Assembly: GCF_000787375.1 (NCBI RefSeq)
Contig: NZ_JRJU01000037.1
Coordinates: 1-42,457, forward strand
Length of the DNA stretch: 42,457 nt
Direction of reading: 5' to 3'
DNA from: Halalkalibacter okhensis
Lineage (GTDB): Bacteria > Bacillota > Bacilli > Bacillales > Bacillaceae_D
Of this stretch, positions 26,246-35,199 are shown in pieces. The translations under genes and the position numbers were made by a program. The notes beneath the pieces were generated by a model. The model did no database searches. It worked only from the letters and a program-made list of their open reading frames with translations, and was not told the DNA's origin. The first letter of the stretch is position 1; each line of letters opens with the position of its first letter.

Positions 26246-28309
26246 TTAAGCCCTCCCTACTAGTTTCGTTTTAAACACTGGTTGCTTCCCGTTTGTTACA
26301 GCAATTAATCCAGTTAGAGCATCTTCCGTTTTAAATATCGGAACTAAACCATCTAGCTCAAGCTCAATCCCTTCATCAATGGAAAGATCTGTTTGTTTAT
26401 TAATCAGATCATTCATCGTCTCAAGTGCGATTAACCCTTTATTTGAAAGAATTTTTAACGTTTTCTCTGCTAACTCATTCCTAATCCCTTCTGGTTTTTC
26501 ACCATTTAACATACGTTTCACATTTTCATCAGAAAACGCCTGTTTGAACTCTTCAAATGATGATGGAATGTCTCGCTCTCCATATTTATTAAACTTTCCA
26601 TTCGCCACGATCTTTTCAATTGCTGCTTGAGTGTCTTTCATATCTACTAATTCGGTCACAATTCCCAATTCTTTTAATGCTTTTGCTGGGATTGTTTTCC
26701 CCGTAAACGTATAATATTTCGTTAACTCTTTTCCAATATGGTGGTTCGTACGGAGCATTCCACCTAAGCCAGGATAGATTCCTAACCCACTTTCAGGGAA
26801 GCCCATTGATCCTTGATGTGTCGCTACAATCGCTTGGCAAGCTAGCGCAAGTTCACTTCCTCCACCAAGAGATAGTCCGTCTAATACAGCAATGGTTAAC
26901 TTCTCTGACATTTCAAATCTTCTAAATAACTCATGTCCCTTTCTAGTAAACGCTACATTTTTATCAACCTGATTCGTTTGAATGCATTCGATAAAATGCT
27001 TAATATCAGCACCTGCTACAAATGCCTTACCAGCGCCTTGAATCGCAATTCCTTTTACTTTCGGATCTTTCTCCGCCTCTTCAAATGCCTTTTCAAGTTG
27101 ATTGACAACTACTGGATTTAATGCATTCATAGCTTCAGGACGGTTAATCGTAATATAGGCAATGTCATTTTTCACTTCTACATCAACATATTTAAACTCA
27201 AACGGCAGTCCTTTTTCAGCCTGCTTTCTTAACACCTCTGGGAAGTGAAAGCCTGACCGTGATGCATTTAATTCTTTTACCATTTCACACGCTTCTTGCA
27301 CACCCACTTTGTTCATTAATTCAAACGGTCCTAAGTTCCATCTTAAGCCAATTTTTGCCCCTCTGTCCGTATCCTCAATTGAAGCTACCCCTTCGTCAAC
27401 CTGTGCACCTGCCACACCAAAAATGGTAGCGTATAAATGGCGTTTAATCGTTTGGAACTTGGATTCATCTATTTCACCACTAAGATCCCAATCCTGTTTT
27501 AACTCCACTTGTTTTCTAAGGAGATCGGCTGGAGAATAGAACTCACTTACTTCCTGCCCCATATACTCCGAGACATGTAAAGCAATTGGAATGCCTGTCA
27601 CATTCATCAATTCAAAAGGACCCATGCCAATTTCAAAACCTTGTTTCGCTGCAGCATCAATCGTTGCTGTATTAGCTACCCCTTGATCCAACAAATAAAT
27701 AGATTCTGTTAGAAACGTCGAAAAGTAACGATTAACAGCAAAACCAGGTGAGTCTTTTACGACAATACAAGTTTTATTATGAAGCTTTCCTATAAAAAGC
27801 GTTGTCTCGATCGTCTCTTTAGATGTTCCTTCGTGCGGGATTACCTCTACCAATCTATTTTTTGCAGGATGATAGAAATAGTGCATACCAATGAATTTAT
27901 CTGGACGGTTTGTATATTTAGCTAGATCTCTAATATAGATACCTGATGTATTCGTGGCAAAAATCGTTTTCTCATCACATATTTTATCTAACTTAGCAAA
28001 AACCTCCCCTTTTACTTTTTCATCTTCAAATACTGCCTCAACGACCAAATCTGCATCCTTTAAAGCTTCATAGTCCGATGTTGCATGAACTCGAGCCAAT
28101 GTCTCAGACACGTCATTCGCACTAAATATTCCTCTCTCGATGCCTTCATTTAGCGTGTTCGATATTATAGAGATCCCTCTTTGCACTTGCTTCTCTGTTA
28201 CATCAACTAATGTTACATACAAACCTTCTTGTGCCATTTTTTGCGCTATTCCAGACCCCATATTCCCTGCGCCAATTACTCCAACTTTTAATGAATTTGT
28301 CATTTTCAT
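26246..28309 (-). CDS. 3-hydroxyacyl-CoA dehydrogenase / enoyl-CoA hydratase fusion (FadN-like)
   Basis: The protein has 687 residues. The N-terminal NAD-binding domain carries GVIGAGNMGSGIAQ (about 9-22). Two 3HCDH C-terminal modules follow (about 190-280 and 290-370), with PGFAVNRYF and MGPFELMN/LGPFELMN repeats. The C-terminal crotonase domain (about 375-570) has GADIKHF for the oxyanion hole and both acidic residues, in GGGSELA and FPESGLGIYPG. It would hydrate an enoyl-CoA and oxidise the 3-hydroxyacyl-CoA. The domain order matches Bacillus FadN (about 790 residues), not E. coli FadB, but the protein is about 100 residues shorter. It begins 15 bases after the upstream synthetase. Confidence 0.92.
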   Translation of the reverse strand: MKMTNSLKVGVIGAGNMGSGIAQKMAQEGLYVTLVDVTEKQVQRGISIISNTLNEGIERGIFSANDVSETLARVHATSDYEALKDADLVVEAVFEDEKVKGEVFAKLDKICDEKTIFATNTSGIYIRDLAKYTNRPDKFIGMHYFYHPAKNRLVEVIPHEGTSKETIETTLFIGKLHNKTCIVVKDSPGFAVNRYFSTFLTESIYLLDQGVANTATIDAAAKQGFEIGMGPFELMNVTGIPIALHVSEYMGQEVSEFYSPADLLRKQVELKQDWDLSGEIDESKFQTIKRHLYATIFGVAGAQVDEGVASIEDTDRGAKIGLRWNLGPFELMNKVGVQEACEMVKELNASRSGFHFPEVLRKQAEKGLPFEFKYVDVEVKNDIAYITINRPEAMNALNPVVVNQLEKAFEEAEKDPKVKGIAIQGAGKAFVAGADIKHFIECIQTNQVDKNVAFTRKGHELFRRFEMSEKLTIAVLDGLSLGGGSELALACQAIVATHQGSMGFPESGLGIYPGLGGMLRTNHHIGKELTKYYTFTGKTIPAKALKELGIVTELVDMKDTQAAIEKIVANGKFNKYGERDIPSSFEEFKQAFSDENVKRMLNGEKPEGIRNELAEKTLKILSNKGLIALETMNDLINKQTDLSIDEGIELELDGLVPIFKTEDALTGLIAVTNGKQPVFKTKLVGRA

Positions 28310-28324
28310 CTTCCCTTCCTATTA

Positions 28325-29899
28325 TTATCGTAATTGTATTTGTTCCTTTAATCGTTTCTGTAATTCTATCTTTTTAATCTTCCCTGATGGCGTCATCGGA
28401 AAATCGTTTACGATGATCAATTTATCTGGAACTTTATAATCAGCTACTTTCTCTTTAATAAACACAAGCAACTCTTCCTCTGTTCCTTCAACACCTGTTT
28501 TTAACTGAATGCAGGCACAAGAGATCTCACCAAGAACCGTATCTGGCATTCCGATAATGGCAACATCGTTAACTTTAGGGTGGGTATAGAAATGCTCCTC
28601 GACTTCTCGAGGGTAAATATTATATCCACCTCGAATAATCAGTTCTTTTTTCCGACCGACAATGCGAAGATAACCCTGTTCATCAATCGTGACTAAATCA
28701 CCCGTATAATACCAACCTTCTGCATCGATGGCTTCATGAGTCTTTTCAGGCATATTATAATAGCCCTTCATCAATCCAAAGCTTTTACATACTAACTCGC
28801 CAACTTCCCCTATAGGTAATTCATTTTTGTATCTATCTACAACCTTCAATTCTACACCAGGTAATGCCTTTCCAACGGTTTCAGCTCGTAATTGATCATC
28901 ATCATCAAAGCTAGTTAACGTTAACGTTGGCGATGTTTCCGTCATCCCATATCCGATTAGGACATTACAACCCATCTGTTCTCGTATCCGCCTAATGATT
29001 TCTACAGGTGCAGGCGCTCCACCCATTTCACCTGTTCGTAACGATGAAAGGTCATACTTCTTAAAATTTGGATGGTTTAATTCTAAAATGAACATCGTTG
29101 GAACACCTGGTTTAATCGTGACTTTTTCTTGTTCGATTAGTGATAGTGCTCTCTCTGGTTTAAAGACTTCCATCAGAACCATTCGACCAGCTGAGGCGAC
29201 CGCACGTAAGACAAACATAAGTCCCATCACATGAAATACTGGAGTCGGGAGTAAAAATACATCTTTTGGTGAACATTGCATACACTTTGCACCAGCAACT
29301 GCTGTATGAATCAAATTTTTATGAGTAAGCATGGCTCCCTTTGGTCTACCCGTGGTCCCAGAAGTATACAAAATCGCAAAAACATCCTCAGCTGCCTCTA
29401 TCTCTACAGCGGGTGCTTTTGTCAGTTTCCCATTCCTTAATAGGTTTTCATAGCTAAGTATGTCTTCACTTTCAAATCGGACTGAAATAAGATATTCTAA
29501 TTGCGGAACATTTTCTTTTATTTCATGGAATTGTTGATAATGATCGATCTGATCAAATTCCTTCGGGAAAAAAACAGCTTTTGCACCTGAATTCTTTAAA
29601 ATATAGCTGACTTCTTCCTTTCTAAATCGTGTATTAAACGGAATGAGTATGGCACCTAATTTAGCTAAGGCAAATGTAATCACGATAAACTCATGCCAAT
29701 TTGGTAAACTAACTGCGACACGATCTCCTTTTCTTATTCCGAGCTGATGTAACCCTGATGCTAAATCGTTAGCTTCTTGATCTAATTCTTTATAATTGAC
29801 TCTTCTTTCCCCATCGTATATGACTTCTTCATCTGGTTTTAAAGATAAGGCGGACTCCAATAGTTGCGGCAATGACATATGATATCGCTCTGTAAACAT
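28325..29899 (-). CDS. Acyl-CoA synthetase (AMP-forming), paralogue 3
   Basis: The protein has about 524 residues with YTSGTTGRPKGAM, YGMTETSPTLT, YTGDLVTIDEQGYLRIVGRKK, RGGYNIYPREVE and the catalytic lysine in TPSGKIKKIEL. It is clearly a paralogue of the two synthetases at 16886-20011. The start is uncertain: an AAAGGAGTG site lies 14 bases before the ATG at 29899 chosen here, and the next ATG is at 29878. It is the first gene of the operon with the dehydrogenase/hydratase fusion and divergent thiolase. A cre-like box lies about 37 bases upstream of the chosen start, consistent with carbon catabolite control. Confidence 0.92.
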   Translation of the reverse strand: MFTERYHMSLPQLLESALSLKPDEEVIYDGERRVNYKELDQEANDLASGLHQLGIRKGDRVAVSLPNWHEFIVITFALAKLGAILIPFNTRFRKEEVSYILKNSGAKAVFFPKEFDQIDHYQQFHEIKENVPQLEYLISVRFESEDILSYENLLRNGKLTKAPAVEIEAAEDVFAILYTSGTTGRPKGAMLTHKNLIHTAVAGAKCMQCSPKDVFLLPTPVFHVMGLMFVLRAVASAGRMVLMEVFKPERALSLIEQEKVTIKPGVPTMFILELNHPNFKKYDLSSLRTGEMGGAPAPVEIIRRIREQMGCNVLIGYGMTETSPTLTLTSFDDDDQLRAETVGKALPGVELKVVDRYKNELPIGEVGELVCKSFGLMKGYYNMPEKTHEAIDAEGWYYTGDLVTIDEQGYLRIVGRKKELIIRGGYNIYPREVEEHFYTHPKVNDVAIIGMPDTVLGEISCACIQLKTGVEGTEEELLVFIKEKVADYKVPDKLIIVNDFPMTPSGKIKKIELQKRLKEQIQLR

Positions 29900-29935
29900 A
29901 CTTTTAAAGATCACTCCTTTACATAGCTCATTTTA

Positions 29936-29949
29936 CGAAAACGCTTTCA
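29936..29949. promoter_or_regulatory. cre-like box upstream of the synthetase operon
   Basis: The minus strand reads TGAAAGCGTTTTCG, one base from the CcpA consensus TGNAANCGNTNNCA. Apart from the terminator below, the 29915-30248 gap shows nothing else I can support. Confidence 0.6.
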
Positions 29950-30147
29950 ACCAACCATTCGTAAATACTTGAACATGTTCACCTCTCTATATTGATGTAT
30001 GTTCTATATTCAACCTTCTTCATTATTAACTTTAATATGTTTGTTTCTCTCAAGCCACCTACATCGTGTAGGGAAAAACTTTTTTCTTTCATTCATTTTA
30101 ACGATAAGGTTAAAAAATGAGAAAACGTCATAAAATCAAAGGAATAT

Positions 30148-30182
30148 AAAAAAGCCCTCCCAATTTATACACCTGAGAGGGT
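30148..30182 (-). terminator. Terminator of the TRAP transporter operon
   Basis: On the minus strand ACCCTC and GGGAGGGC pair around a 15-17-nt loop and run straight into CTTTTTT. It lies about 70 bases after the DctM stop codon. Confidence 0.7.
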
Positions 30183-30248
30183 AAACCTGTTACAAGATCA
30201 CTAGCTTAAAAGGAATCTTTTTTGCCATATGAGCATCTTCATTCAACA

Positions 30249-31556
30249 TTAACCTAGTAAATTTGGTAAAAACGTAGCAATTTCTGGGAAGGCCATTAAT
30301 AAGGCTACTAGAACCATAATCATAATTAAAAATGGCCAAATGCCCCGAAAGATCTCTTCAACGGATACATCCTTGACGACTCCTTTAATTATATACACGT
30401 TCACCCCAACGGGTGGTGTAATAACTCCCATTGCGGCAACTAAGACGATGATGACACCGAACCAAATAGGGTCATAACCTAGCGTATTTACTACCACCGG
30501 GAAAAAGATTGGAATAGATAATAAGATTAAGGCCAAAGCATCCATGAAAAAGCCTAAGATTAAATAAATGAGTAAAATCAGTGCCATAATGACAAACGAA
30601 GGAAGGACCAAGCTCTCCACCCATCCACCGATTTCAAACGGGATGCGACTCATAGTAATAAGTCGGCCAAACACAACCGCAGAAGCAATTAATAACATAA
30701 TCATAGCAGTCGTTCGTAGTGTGTCAAAAAGGGAACTCTTAAGGCCTTCCCAGCTTAATTTTTTTGTTAAAAGAGTGAGGACTAACACTCCCCCTGCACC
30801 TATGGCCCCTGCTTCTGTCGGAGTAAACCATCCCGCAAATAATCCTCCCATCGATAAAGCAAAAATCACACTAACTTCCCACAGACCACCTTTAAGAGAC
30901 TGATACCTTTCACTCCAAGTCGATTTTTCCCCAGCAGGAGCAAGTTCAGGGTTTCTTACAGCCAGAATATAGACCATGATCATAAATAGGATCATTAATA
31001 TAATTCCAGGTATAATCCCTGCTAAAAATAGCTTTCCAACCGACTGTTCTGAAGCAATTCCGTAAATAATAAATAGCGTACTTGGTGGGATTAACACACC
31101 TAATATGCCCCCTGCTGCCACACTTGCGGTTGAAAGGGAGTTATTATAATGATGCTTTCTCATTTCCGGAACCGCAAGTGATCCAATTGTGGCAGCTGTA
31201 GCTGTGTTCGAACCGGATATCGCCCCAAAAAGACCCGCAGCTCCTTGGGCTGCAATGGCCAATCCACCAGGAAGATGACCTACTGTTCGGTAAGCAAAAT
31301 GAAACAATTTGGCCCCAATTCCACCATATAAAGCTAAAAACCCCATCCAAACAAACATCGGAATGGCACTTAGAGTATAAGTAGAAAAAGAAGTATAAAT
31401 TTCCGTTGCTGCCACTTTCAATGCAACTGTAGGTGAATTTAATAGACTAATTCCGATAATTCCTGAAATTAACATCGTATATGAAACTGGCATACGTAAC
31501 AACAAAAATATAAAAAAAATCAAAATAGAAATAAGACCTATCGTAACCGGTGTCAT
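30249..31556 (-). CDS. dctM: TRAP transporter large permease subunit DctM
   Basis: This 435-residue membrane protein has about twelve hydrophobic helices. Family landmarks include MPVSYTMLISG near the N-terminus, GGIGAKLFHFAYRTVGHLPGG, ISGSNTATAATIGSLAVPEM, GGILGVLIPPSTLFIIYGI and WFTPTEAGAIGA. Together with DctQ it forms the membrane unit that drives uptake of carboxylates with a sodium gradient. Its start overlaps the DctQ stop by four bases (ATGA), so the two are translationally coupled. Confidence 0.95.
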   Translation of the reverse strand: MTPVTIGLISILIFFIFLLLRMPVSYTMLISGIIGISLLNSPTVALKVAATEIYTSFSTYTLSAIPMFVWMGFLALYGGIGAKLFHFAYRTVGHLPGGLAIAAQGAAGLFGAISGSNTATAATIGSLAVPEMRKHHYNNSLSTASVAAGGILGVLIPPSTLFIIYGIASEQSVGKLFLAGIIPGIILMILFMIMVYILAVRNPELAPAGEKSTWSERYQSLKGGLWEVSVIFALSMGGLFAGWFTPTEAGAIGAGGVLVLTLLTKKLSWEGLKSSLFDTLRTTAMIMLLIASAVVFGRLITMSRIPFEIGGWVESLVLPSFVIMALILLIYLILGFFMDALALILLSIPIFFPVVVNTLGYDPIWFGVIIVLVAAMGVITPPVGVNVYIIKGVVKDVSVEEIFRGIWPFLIMIMVLVALLMAFPEIATFLPNLLG

Positions 31557-32047
31557 GATTGTTCACCTTCTTTTATAAATAGAGATAGTACCTGCCCAAT
31601 TACTACCAAAGCTAGCACTCCGAAACCAACAGCCAGTAAGATAATAAAAGGGTAATGAGGCCATCGCAGGGTAAGGGATACATCCCCTGACGCGTGAGAA
31701 GAAATGGCATACAAGACAAGTTGCCTAGCTACAAGAACAAGAAAAAGGGCTGAAATCGTACCAATAATGACATTGATTATTTTTTGTACCTTCTTAGGCA
31801 AACGATCAACAAAGATACTGATAGAAATATGCCCACCGTCTACAGCACAGTACGCAATAGATAGAGCAATAAGAGCAGTCGTGAAAAATAAGACTAAATC
31901 AAGTGTACCAGTGATGGGCATGTTGAAAACTCTTCTAGAAATTACATTGGCTATCACTAACATAGCTGAAAGAAACAGGATAACAGCTGCTATATTTTCT
32001 AGACCTTTGCTTGCTTTTTTTACTACATTCACATATGCTCTGATCAC
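31553..32047 (-). CDS. dctQ: TRAP transporter small permease subunit DctQ
   Basis: The protein has about 164 residues and four hydrophobic helices, the usual DctQ layout, with VISRRVFNMPITGTLDLVLF and AVDGGHISISIFVDRLPKK matching the family. The GTG at 32047 is chosen because AAAGGAG is about ten bases upstream; the GTG at 32056 lies too close to that site. A strong hairpin separates it from the binding-protein gene, which probably lowers its level relative to DctP. Confidence 0.92.
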   Translation of the reverse strand: MIRAYVNVVKKASKGLENIAAVILFLSAMLVIANVISRRVFNMPITGTLDLVLFFTTALIALSIAYCAVDGGHISISIFVDRLPKKVQKIINVIIGTISALFLVLVARQLVLYAISSHASGDVSLTLRWPHYPFIILLAVGFGVLALVVIGQVLSLFIKEGEQS

Positions 32048-32079
32048 CTTATCCACTCTCCTTTATCATAATGTGAAGG

Positions 32080-32105
32080 GCATCGCATCATTTTTGATGC
32101 GATGC
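32080..32105 (-). terminator. Intercistronic hairpin between dctP and dctQ
   Basis: GCATCGCATCA (32080-32090) and TGATGCGATGC (32095-32105) form a perfect 11-bp stem with a TTTT loop. It has no long T tract, so it may act as an mRNA stabiliser or partial stop favouring dctP. Confidence 0.6.
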
Positions 32106-32120
32106 ATCATTCCCAGATTA

Positions 32121-33230
32121 CTAGTTATCTCCGAATTCGGCGTTATACTTCTCGGATAACTCTGCTATCTTATCCATGATTTCTTGTCCGTTAAGACCTG
32201 CATTGTTTAACTCTTCAACATGGCTTTCTATTAATGGCAATAATGTTTCTTCCCAACGTTTTGTTTCTTCTTCTGACAAATGAATTTCTTCTACCCCGTG
32301 CTCATCAATAGCATACTGTAAGCCACTATCCACGACCTCTGTAAATAATTGCGCAGCATCCTTAAACGTTTCTTCATTTACTTCTCGAATCGCTTCCTGA
32401 ATATGAGTTGGAAGTGAATTCCATTTATCTTTGTTCATAGTGACAAAATGAACCGTGTTATACATTAAGTTAGAATGAGTCACATAGTTCGTTACCTCCG
32501 CTAGATTAAAGCTTTGAAGGGTATCTGCTGGTAATAAACTTCCATCTACTACTCCTCTAGATAAAGCTTCATAGGTTTCGGTAACCGGCATGGCTACAGG
32601 AGTTGCACCTAATTTTTCTAATGTAGCGACGTTTGTACCACTTGCTCGAATCTGTTTCCCCCTTAAATCTTCCAATGACTCAATAGGTTCAGTTGTCATC
32701 AATACCCCAGGAGAAATTCCATAGATAAACATCAGTTCAGTATCTTGTAATTCCTCAGGCTGCAACTCTGCTACTAGATCACGAGCTACATAACTAGATA
32801 CGGCACTACTTTCATATTTAATCCCACCTAGGTACATAGCATTCAAAACAGGTAATCTACCCGGATATAATCCAGAAACATCATGCCCAATGTCTGCGAT
32901 ACCATCCGCTACACCTGAATACACATCTCCACTTCCTAACAAGGATCCACCTGGGTAAAGTTCGATTGTCACTAAGCCATCAGTAGCTTCTTCGATCGCT
33001 TTGATCCATTCTGGAAACAATTTTGCTTGAATTGGATGAGTCGCTGGTGCAAAATCTGCCAATGTAAGTGTAACTGGTTCCATCGTTTCGACGGCTTCAT
33101 TATTTTCATTACTCGTCGCATCCTCTTCATCTGTAGTACTAGCACTTTCGTTTGTTTGACCTCCACATCCTACAACGACAATCGCACACATCAACGAAAT
33201 GAACATTAAAACGAAATAATTCTTTTTCAT
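32121..33230 (-). CDS. dctP: TRAP transporter solute-binding lipoprotein DctP
   Basis: In this 369-residue protein the signal peptide ends in VVVGCGG, a lipobox giving Cys22. An acidic, low-complexity linker (TDEEDATSNENNEAVE) separates it from the binding domain. DctP landmarks are LADFAPATHPIQ, LRGKQIRASG (carrying the arginine that normally grips the substrate carboxylate) and YEALSRGVVDGSLLP. It captures a carboxylic acid outside the cell and feeds DctQM. The ligand cannot be named. It lies next to acyl-CoA synthetase operons, so the imported acid may be their substrate. Confidence 0.95.
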   Translation of the reverse strand: MKKNYFVLMFISLMCAIVVVGCGGQTNESASTTDEEDATSNENNEAVETMEPVTLTLADFAPATHPIQAKLFPEWIKAIEEATDGLVTIELYPGGSLLGSGDVYSGVADGIADIGHDVSGLYPGRLPVLNAMYLGGIKYESSAVSSYVARDLVAELQPEELQDTELMFIYGISPGVLMTTEPIESLEDLRGKQIRASGTNVATLEKLGATPVAMPVTETYEALSRGVVDGSLLPADTLQSFNLAEVTNYVTHSNLMYNTVHFVTMNKDKWNSLPTHIQEAIREVNEETFKDAAQLFTEVVDSGLQYAIDEHGVEEIHLSEEETKRWEETLLPLIESHVEELNNAGLNGQEIMDKIAELSEKYNAEFGDN

Positions 33231-33359
33231 TTTTTCGCCCCCTGAATTTTAAATATTCGAAAAACAAGCAAGACATTAGTATCTAGTCTAAGCGTGAGTG
33301 CTAGAAGCATTTTTCATTCGTTCACCCCCTTTTTGAATGCGTTCACACTGTAGTCTTGG

Positions 33360-33538
33360 CGGATCCTGGTTCCGCTATCTGCTTCAAAAACACGTTTCCT
33401 ACCTCAGTTACAGATCCTCGTTCCGCTATTTGTCCTTTTCACCGTCATCTTCCCTACATTTTGAACATTTAACGGATCTAGGTTCCACTTTTTCTTCTTT
33501 TCGCGTCGTTTTCTCTCATTTAGCGGAACCAGGATCCG
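33360..33538. repeat. Dyad-repeat array 2 (four units)
   Basis: Four copies of the CGGAACNAGGATCCG unit occur at 33360-33374 (minus), 33411-33426 (minus), 33473-33488 (minus) and 33523-33537 (plus), about 50-60 bases apart with pyrimidine-rich spacers. The first and last cores are identical but inverted. The array lies upstream of the TRAP operon. Other than a cre box, nothing else is recognised in the 33231-33866 gap. Confidence 0.75.
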
Positions 33539-33550
33539 TTTCACTTAATT

Positions 33551-33564
33551 TGTAACCGTTTTCA
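33551..33564. promoter_or_regulatory. cre box between the repeat array and the plus-strand cluster
   Basis: TGTAACCGTTTTCA fits the CcpA consensus TGNAANCGNTNNCA at every fixed position. It is about 320 bases upstream of dctP and 300 bases upstream of the plus-strand cluster, so its target is uncertain. Confidence 0.45.
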
Positions 33565-33866
33565 ACAAGAAGTATTTGAGTAAGCAATAGCTTGTTATGT
33601 TGAATTTATTATATTTTTTTAATTGGGGGAAAGCTACCTACACAACATACGAAAACCATTAACTCTTTTCGTTAATTATGCGGAAAAGACGTGTTCATTC
33701 TATTAAAAAACAAAAGAAATATAATAGCAATTTCAGAGAGTAGGTTGTTAGAGGGGGATCATGCTGGCAAGAAGGATGTAATAATTTACAACAATTACGA
33801 ATGACCTCCCATAAATAGTACATACTACTGAAATAAGTTTATACATGACTTAATGAGGGATGTAAT

Positions 33867-34646
33867 GTGAACAATTTCAAACCGACCAATCATGAACGAA
33901 GGTATAAAGCGCATGTAAGTGTATTCGGAACAACACAATTACATTTACGTAATCCTTATATCATAGCTTGGTGGTCCGCAGCCTTTCCAGGATTCGGCCA
34001 CCTCCTTTTGTCAAAATACCTTCGAGGCTTCACCCTATTTATCTGGGAAATCCTCATTAATAATATGACCAACCTCAACCTTTCTATGGTCTATTCATTT
34101 ACAGGAAACATTGATATGGCAAAAGAGGTTCTTGATCCAAAATGGTTCTTGTTCTACATTCCTGTCTACTTATTCAGCATTTGGGATAGCTACCGAACGA
34201 CAGTAGATATGAATAAAGTATATGTACTCGCTGAACGAGAAAACGCCAATTTTAGTACCTACAGTATAGGGGCTTTAGAAATTAATTACCTAGATAAAAG
34301 GAGACCAATAATGGCTGTACTATGGTCACTGTTTACGCCTGGACTAGGGCAACTTTATATTCATCGAGTGATGACAGCTTTATTTACAACTAGTTTTACG
34401 ATTGTTTTTGTTTATTTTTCGAATCTTCTCGTTGCCGTTCATTATCTTTTCCTAGGAGACATTACTCAAGCAACACAGGCCCTTGATCCACAGTGGTTAC
34501 TATTCATCCCTTCCCACATTGGATTCGCTGTTTATGATTCCTATGTAAATACTGTTGAAAATAACAAATTGTTTGAAAGCGAACAAAGGAAATATTTCAA
34601 ATCAAATTACCAAAAATACCGTGTGAAAATGGCAACTGAAACGTGA
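33867..34646 (+). CDS. Membrane protein with an internal duplication
   Basis: This 259-residue protein is built of two related halves. The first (about 30-125) has AAFPGFGHLLLSKYLRG, and its end reads LDPKWFLFYIPVYLF then WDSYRTTVDMNK. The second (about 145-240) has SLFTPGLGQLYIHRVMT, and its end reads LDPQWLLFIPSH then YDSYVNTVENNK. Each half has about three hydrophobic helices. The FPGxGHLL/TPGLGQLY turn resembles the helix-turn of TM2-like proteins. The start is GTG at 33867 after GAGGGATG. Function is unknown. It leads a plus-strand cluster with the gene 12 bases downstream. Confidence 0.7.
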   Translation: MNNFKPTNHERRYKAHVSVFGTTQLHLRNPYIIAWWSAAFPGFGHLLLSKYLRGFTLFIWEILINNMTNLNLSMVYSFTGNIDMAKEVLDPKWFLFYIPVYLFSIWDSYRTTVDMNKVYVLAERENANFSTYSIGALEINYLDKRRPIMAVLWSLFTPGLGQLYIHRVMTALFTTSFTIVFVYFSNLLVAVHYLFLGDITQATQALDPQWLLFIPSHIGFAVYDSYVNTVENNKLFESEQRKYFKSNYQKYRVKMATET

Positions 34647-34658
34647 GAGGTGGAATTC

Positions 34659-35120
34659 TTGCAGATTTTTTCAACATTTGAACATTCTACTTATTTAGAA
34701 TTATGCATTACAGCATTAGAGAAAATGGGTATTGATAAAGAATCCATCTTAGCTGTACCACTTGATAATCGTATAGAGGAACGTAGATTTATGGATACTC
34801 TCCATCGCGCTGATGGTGTCAGCCTTTTTGATAAGGGGGCAGCTATCGGTACTGCTTTTTCTGTAATTGGAGCGAGTGTTGGTTTTACCCTTGAGTGGGG
34901 ACCAATTTATTGGGGCTTAATTGGGGCAACGAGCGGATTTATTCTTGGTTTTATTATTGATTACATCCTTTTTAAAGTGATCCATAAAAGAAAAAGACAA
35001 ATGAGAGGAAAAAAATCGGAAGTCATTCTAGTTGTTAACTGTAGCAAGGATCAGATTGAAGAGGTAGAAAAAATCCTTTGGGAAAATTTGGCGCTTGGCG
35101 TAGCAACATTAAAGAGCTAA
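34659..35120 (+). CDS. Membrane protein with a glycine-rich helical hairpin, unknown function
   Basis: The protein has about 153 residues. A soluble N-terminal segment is followed by a hydrophobic pair with glycine spacing (GAAIGTAFSVIGASVGF and GLIGATSGFILGFIID), then a basic stretch KVIHKRKRQMRGKK and a soluble C-terminus (EVILVVNCSKDQIEEVEKIL). The start is placed at the TTG 34659, because GAGAGGTGG ends five bases before it; an upstream GTG at 34650 lies inside that site. It follows the duplicated membrane protein by 12 bases, so the two are probably cotranscribed. No function is recognised. Confidence 0.6.
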   Translation: MQIFSTFEHSTYLELCITALEKMGIDKESILAVPLDNRIEERRFMDTLHRADGVSLFDKGAAIGTAFSVIGASVGFTLEWGPIYWGLIGATSGFILGFIIDYILFKVIHKRKRQMRGKKSEVILVVNCSKDQIEEVEKILWENLALGVATLKS

Positions 35121-35199
35121 TGATAATCTACAACACTTAAATAAACATACATACGTTGATAAATTATGAGCAGTATACATAATTAAGGAGTGATAATAA

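Noticed and set aside
16696-33538. Dyad-repeat arrays as CRISPR or as integrase attachment sites
   Set aside because: The units are only 15 bp, vary in sequence, change orientation and have spacers of unequal length. There are no cas genes or integrase nearby.
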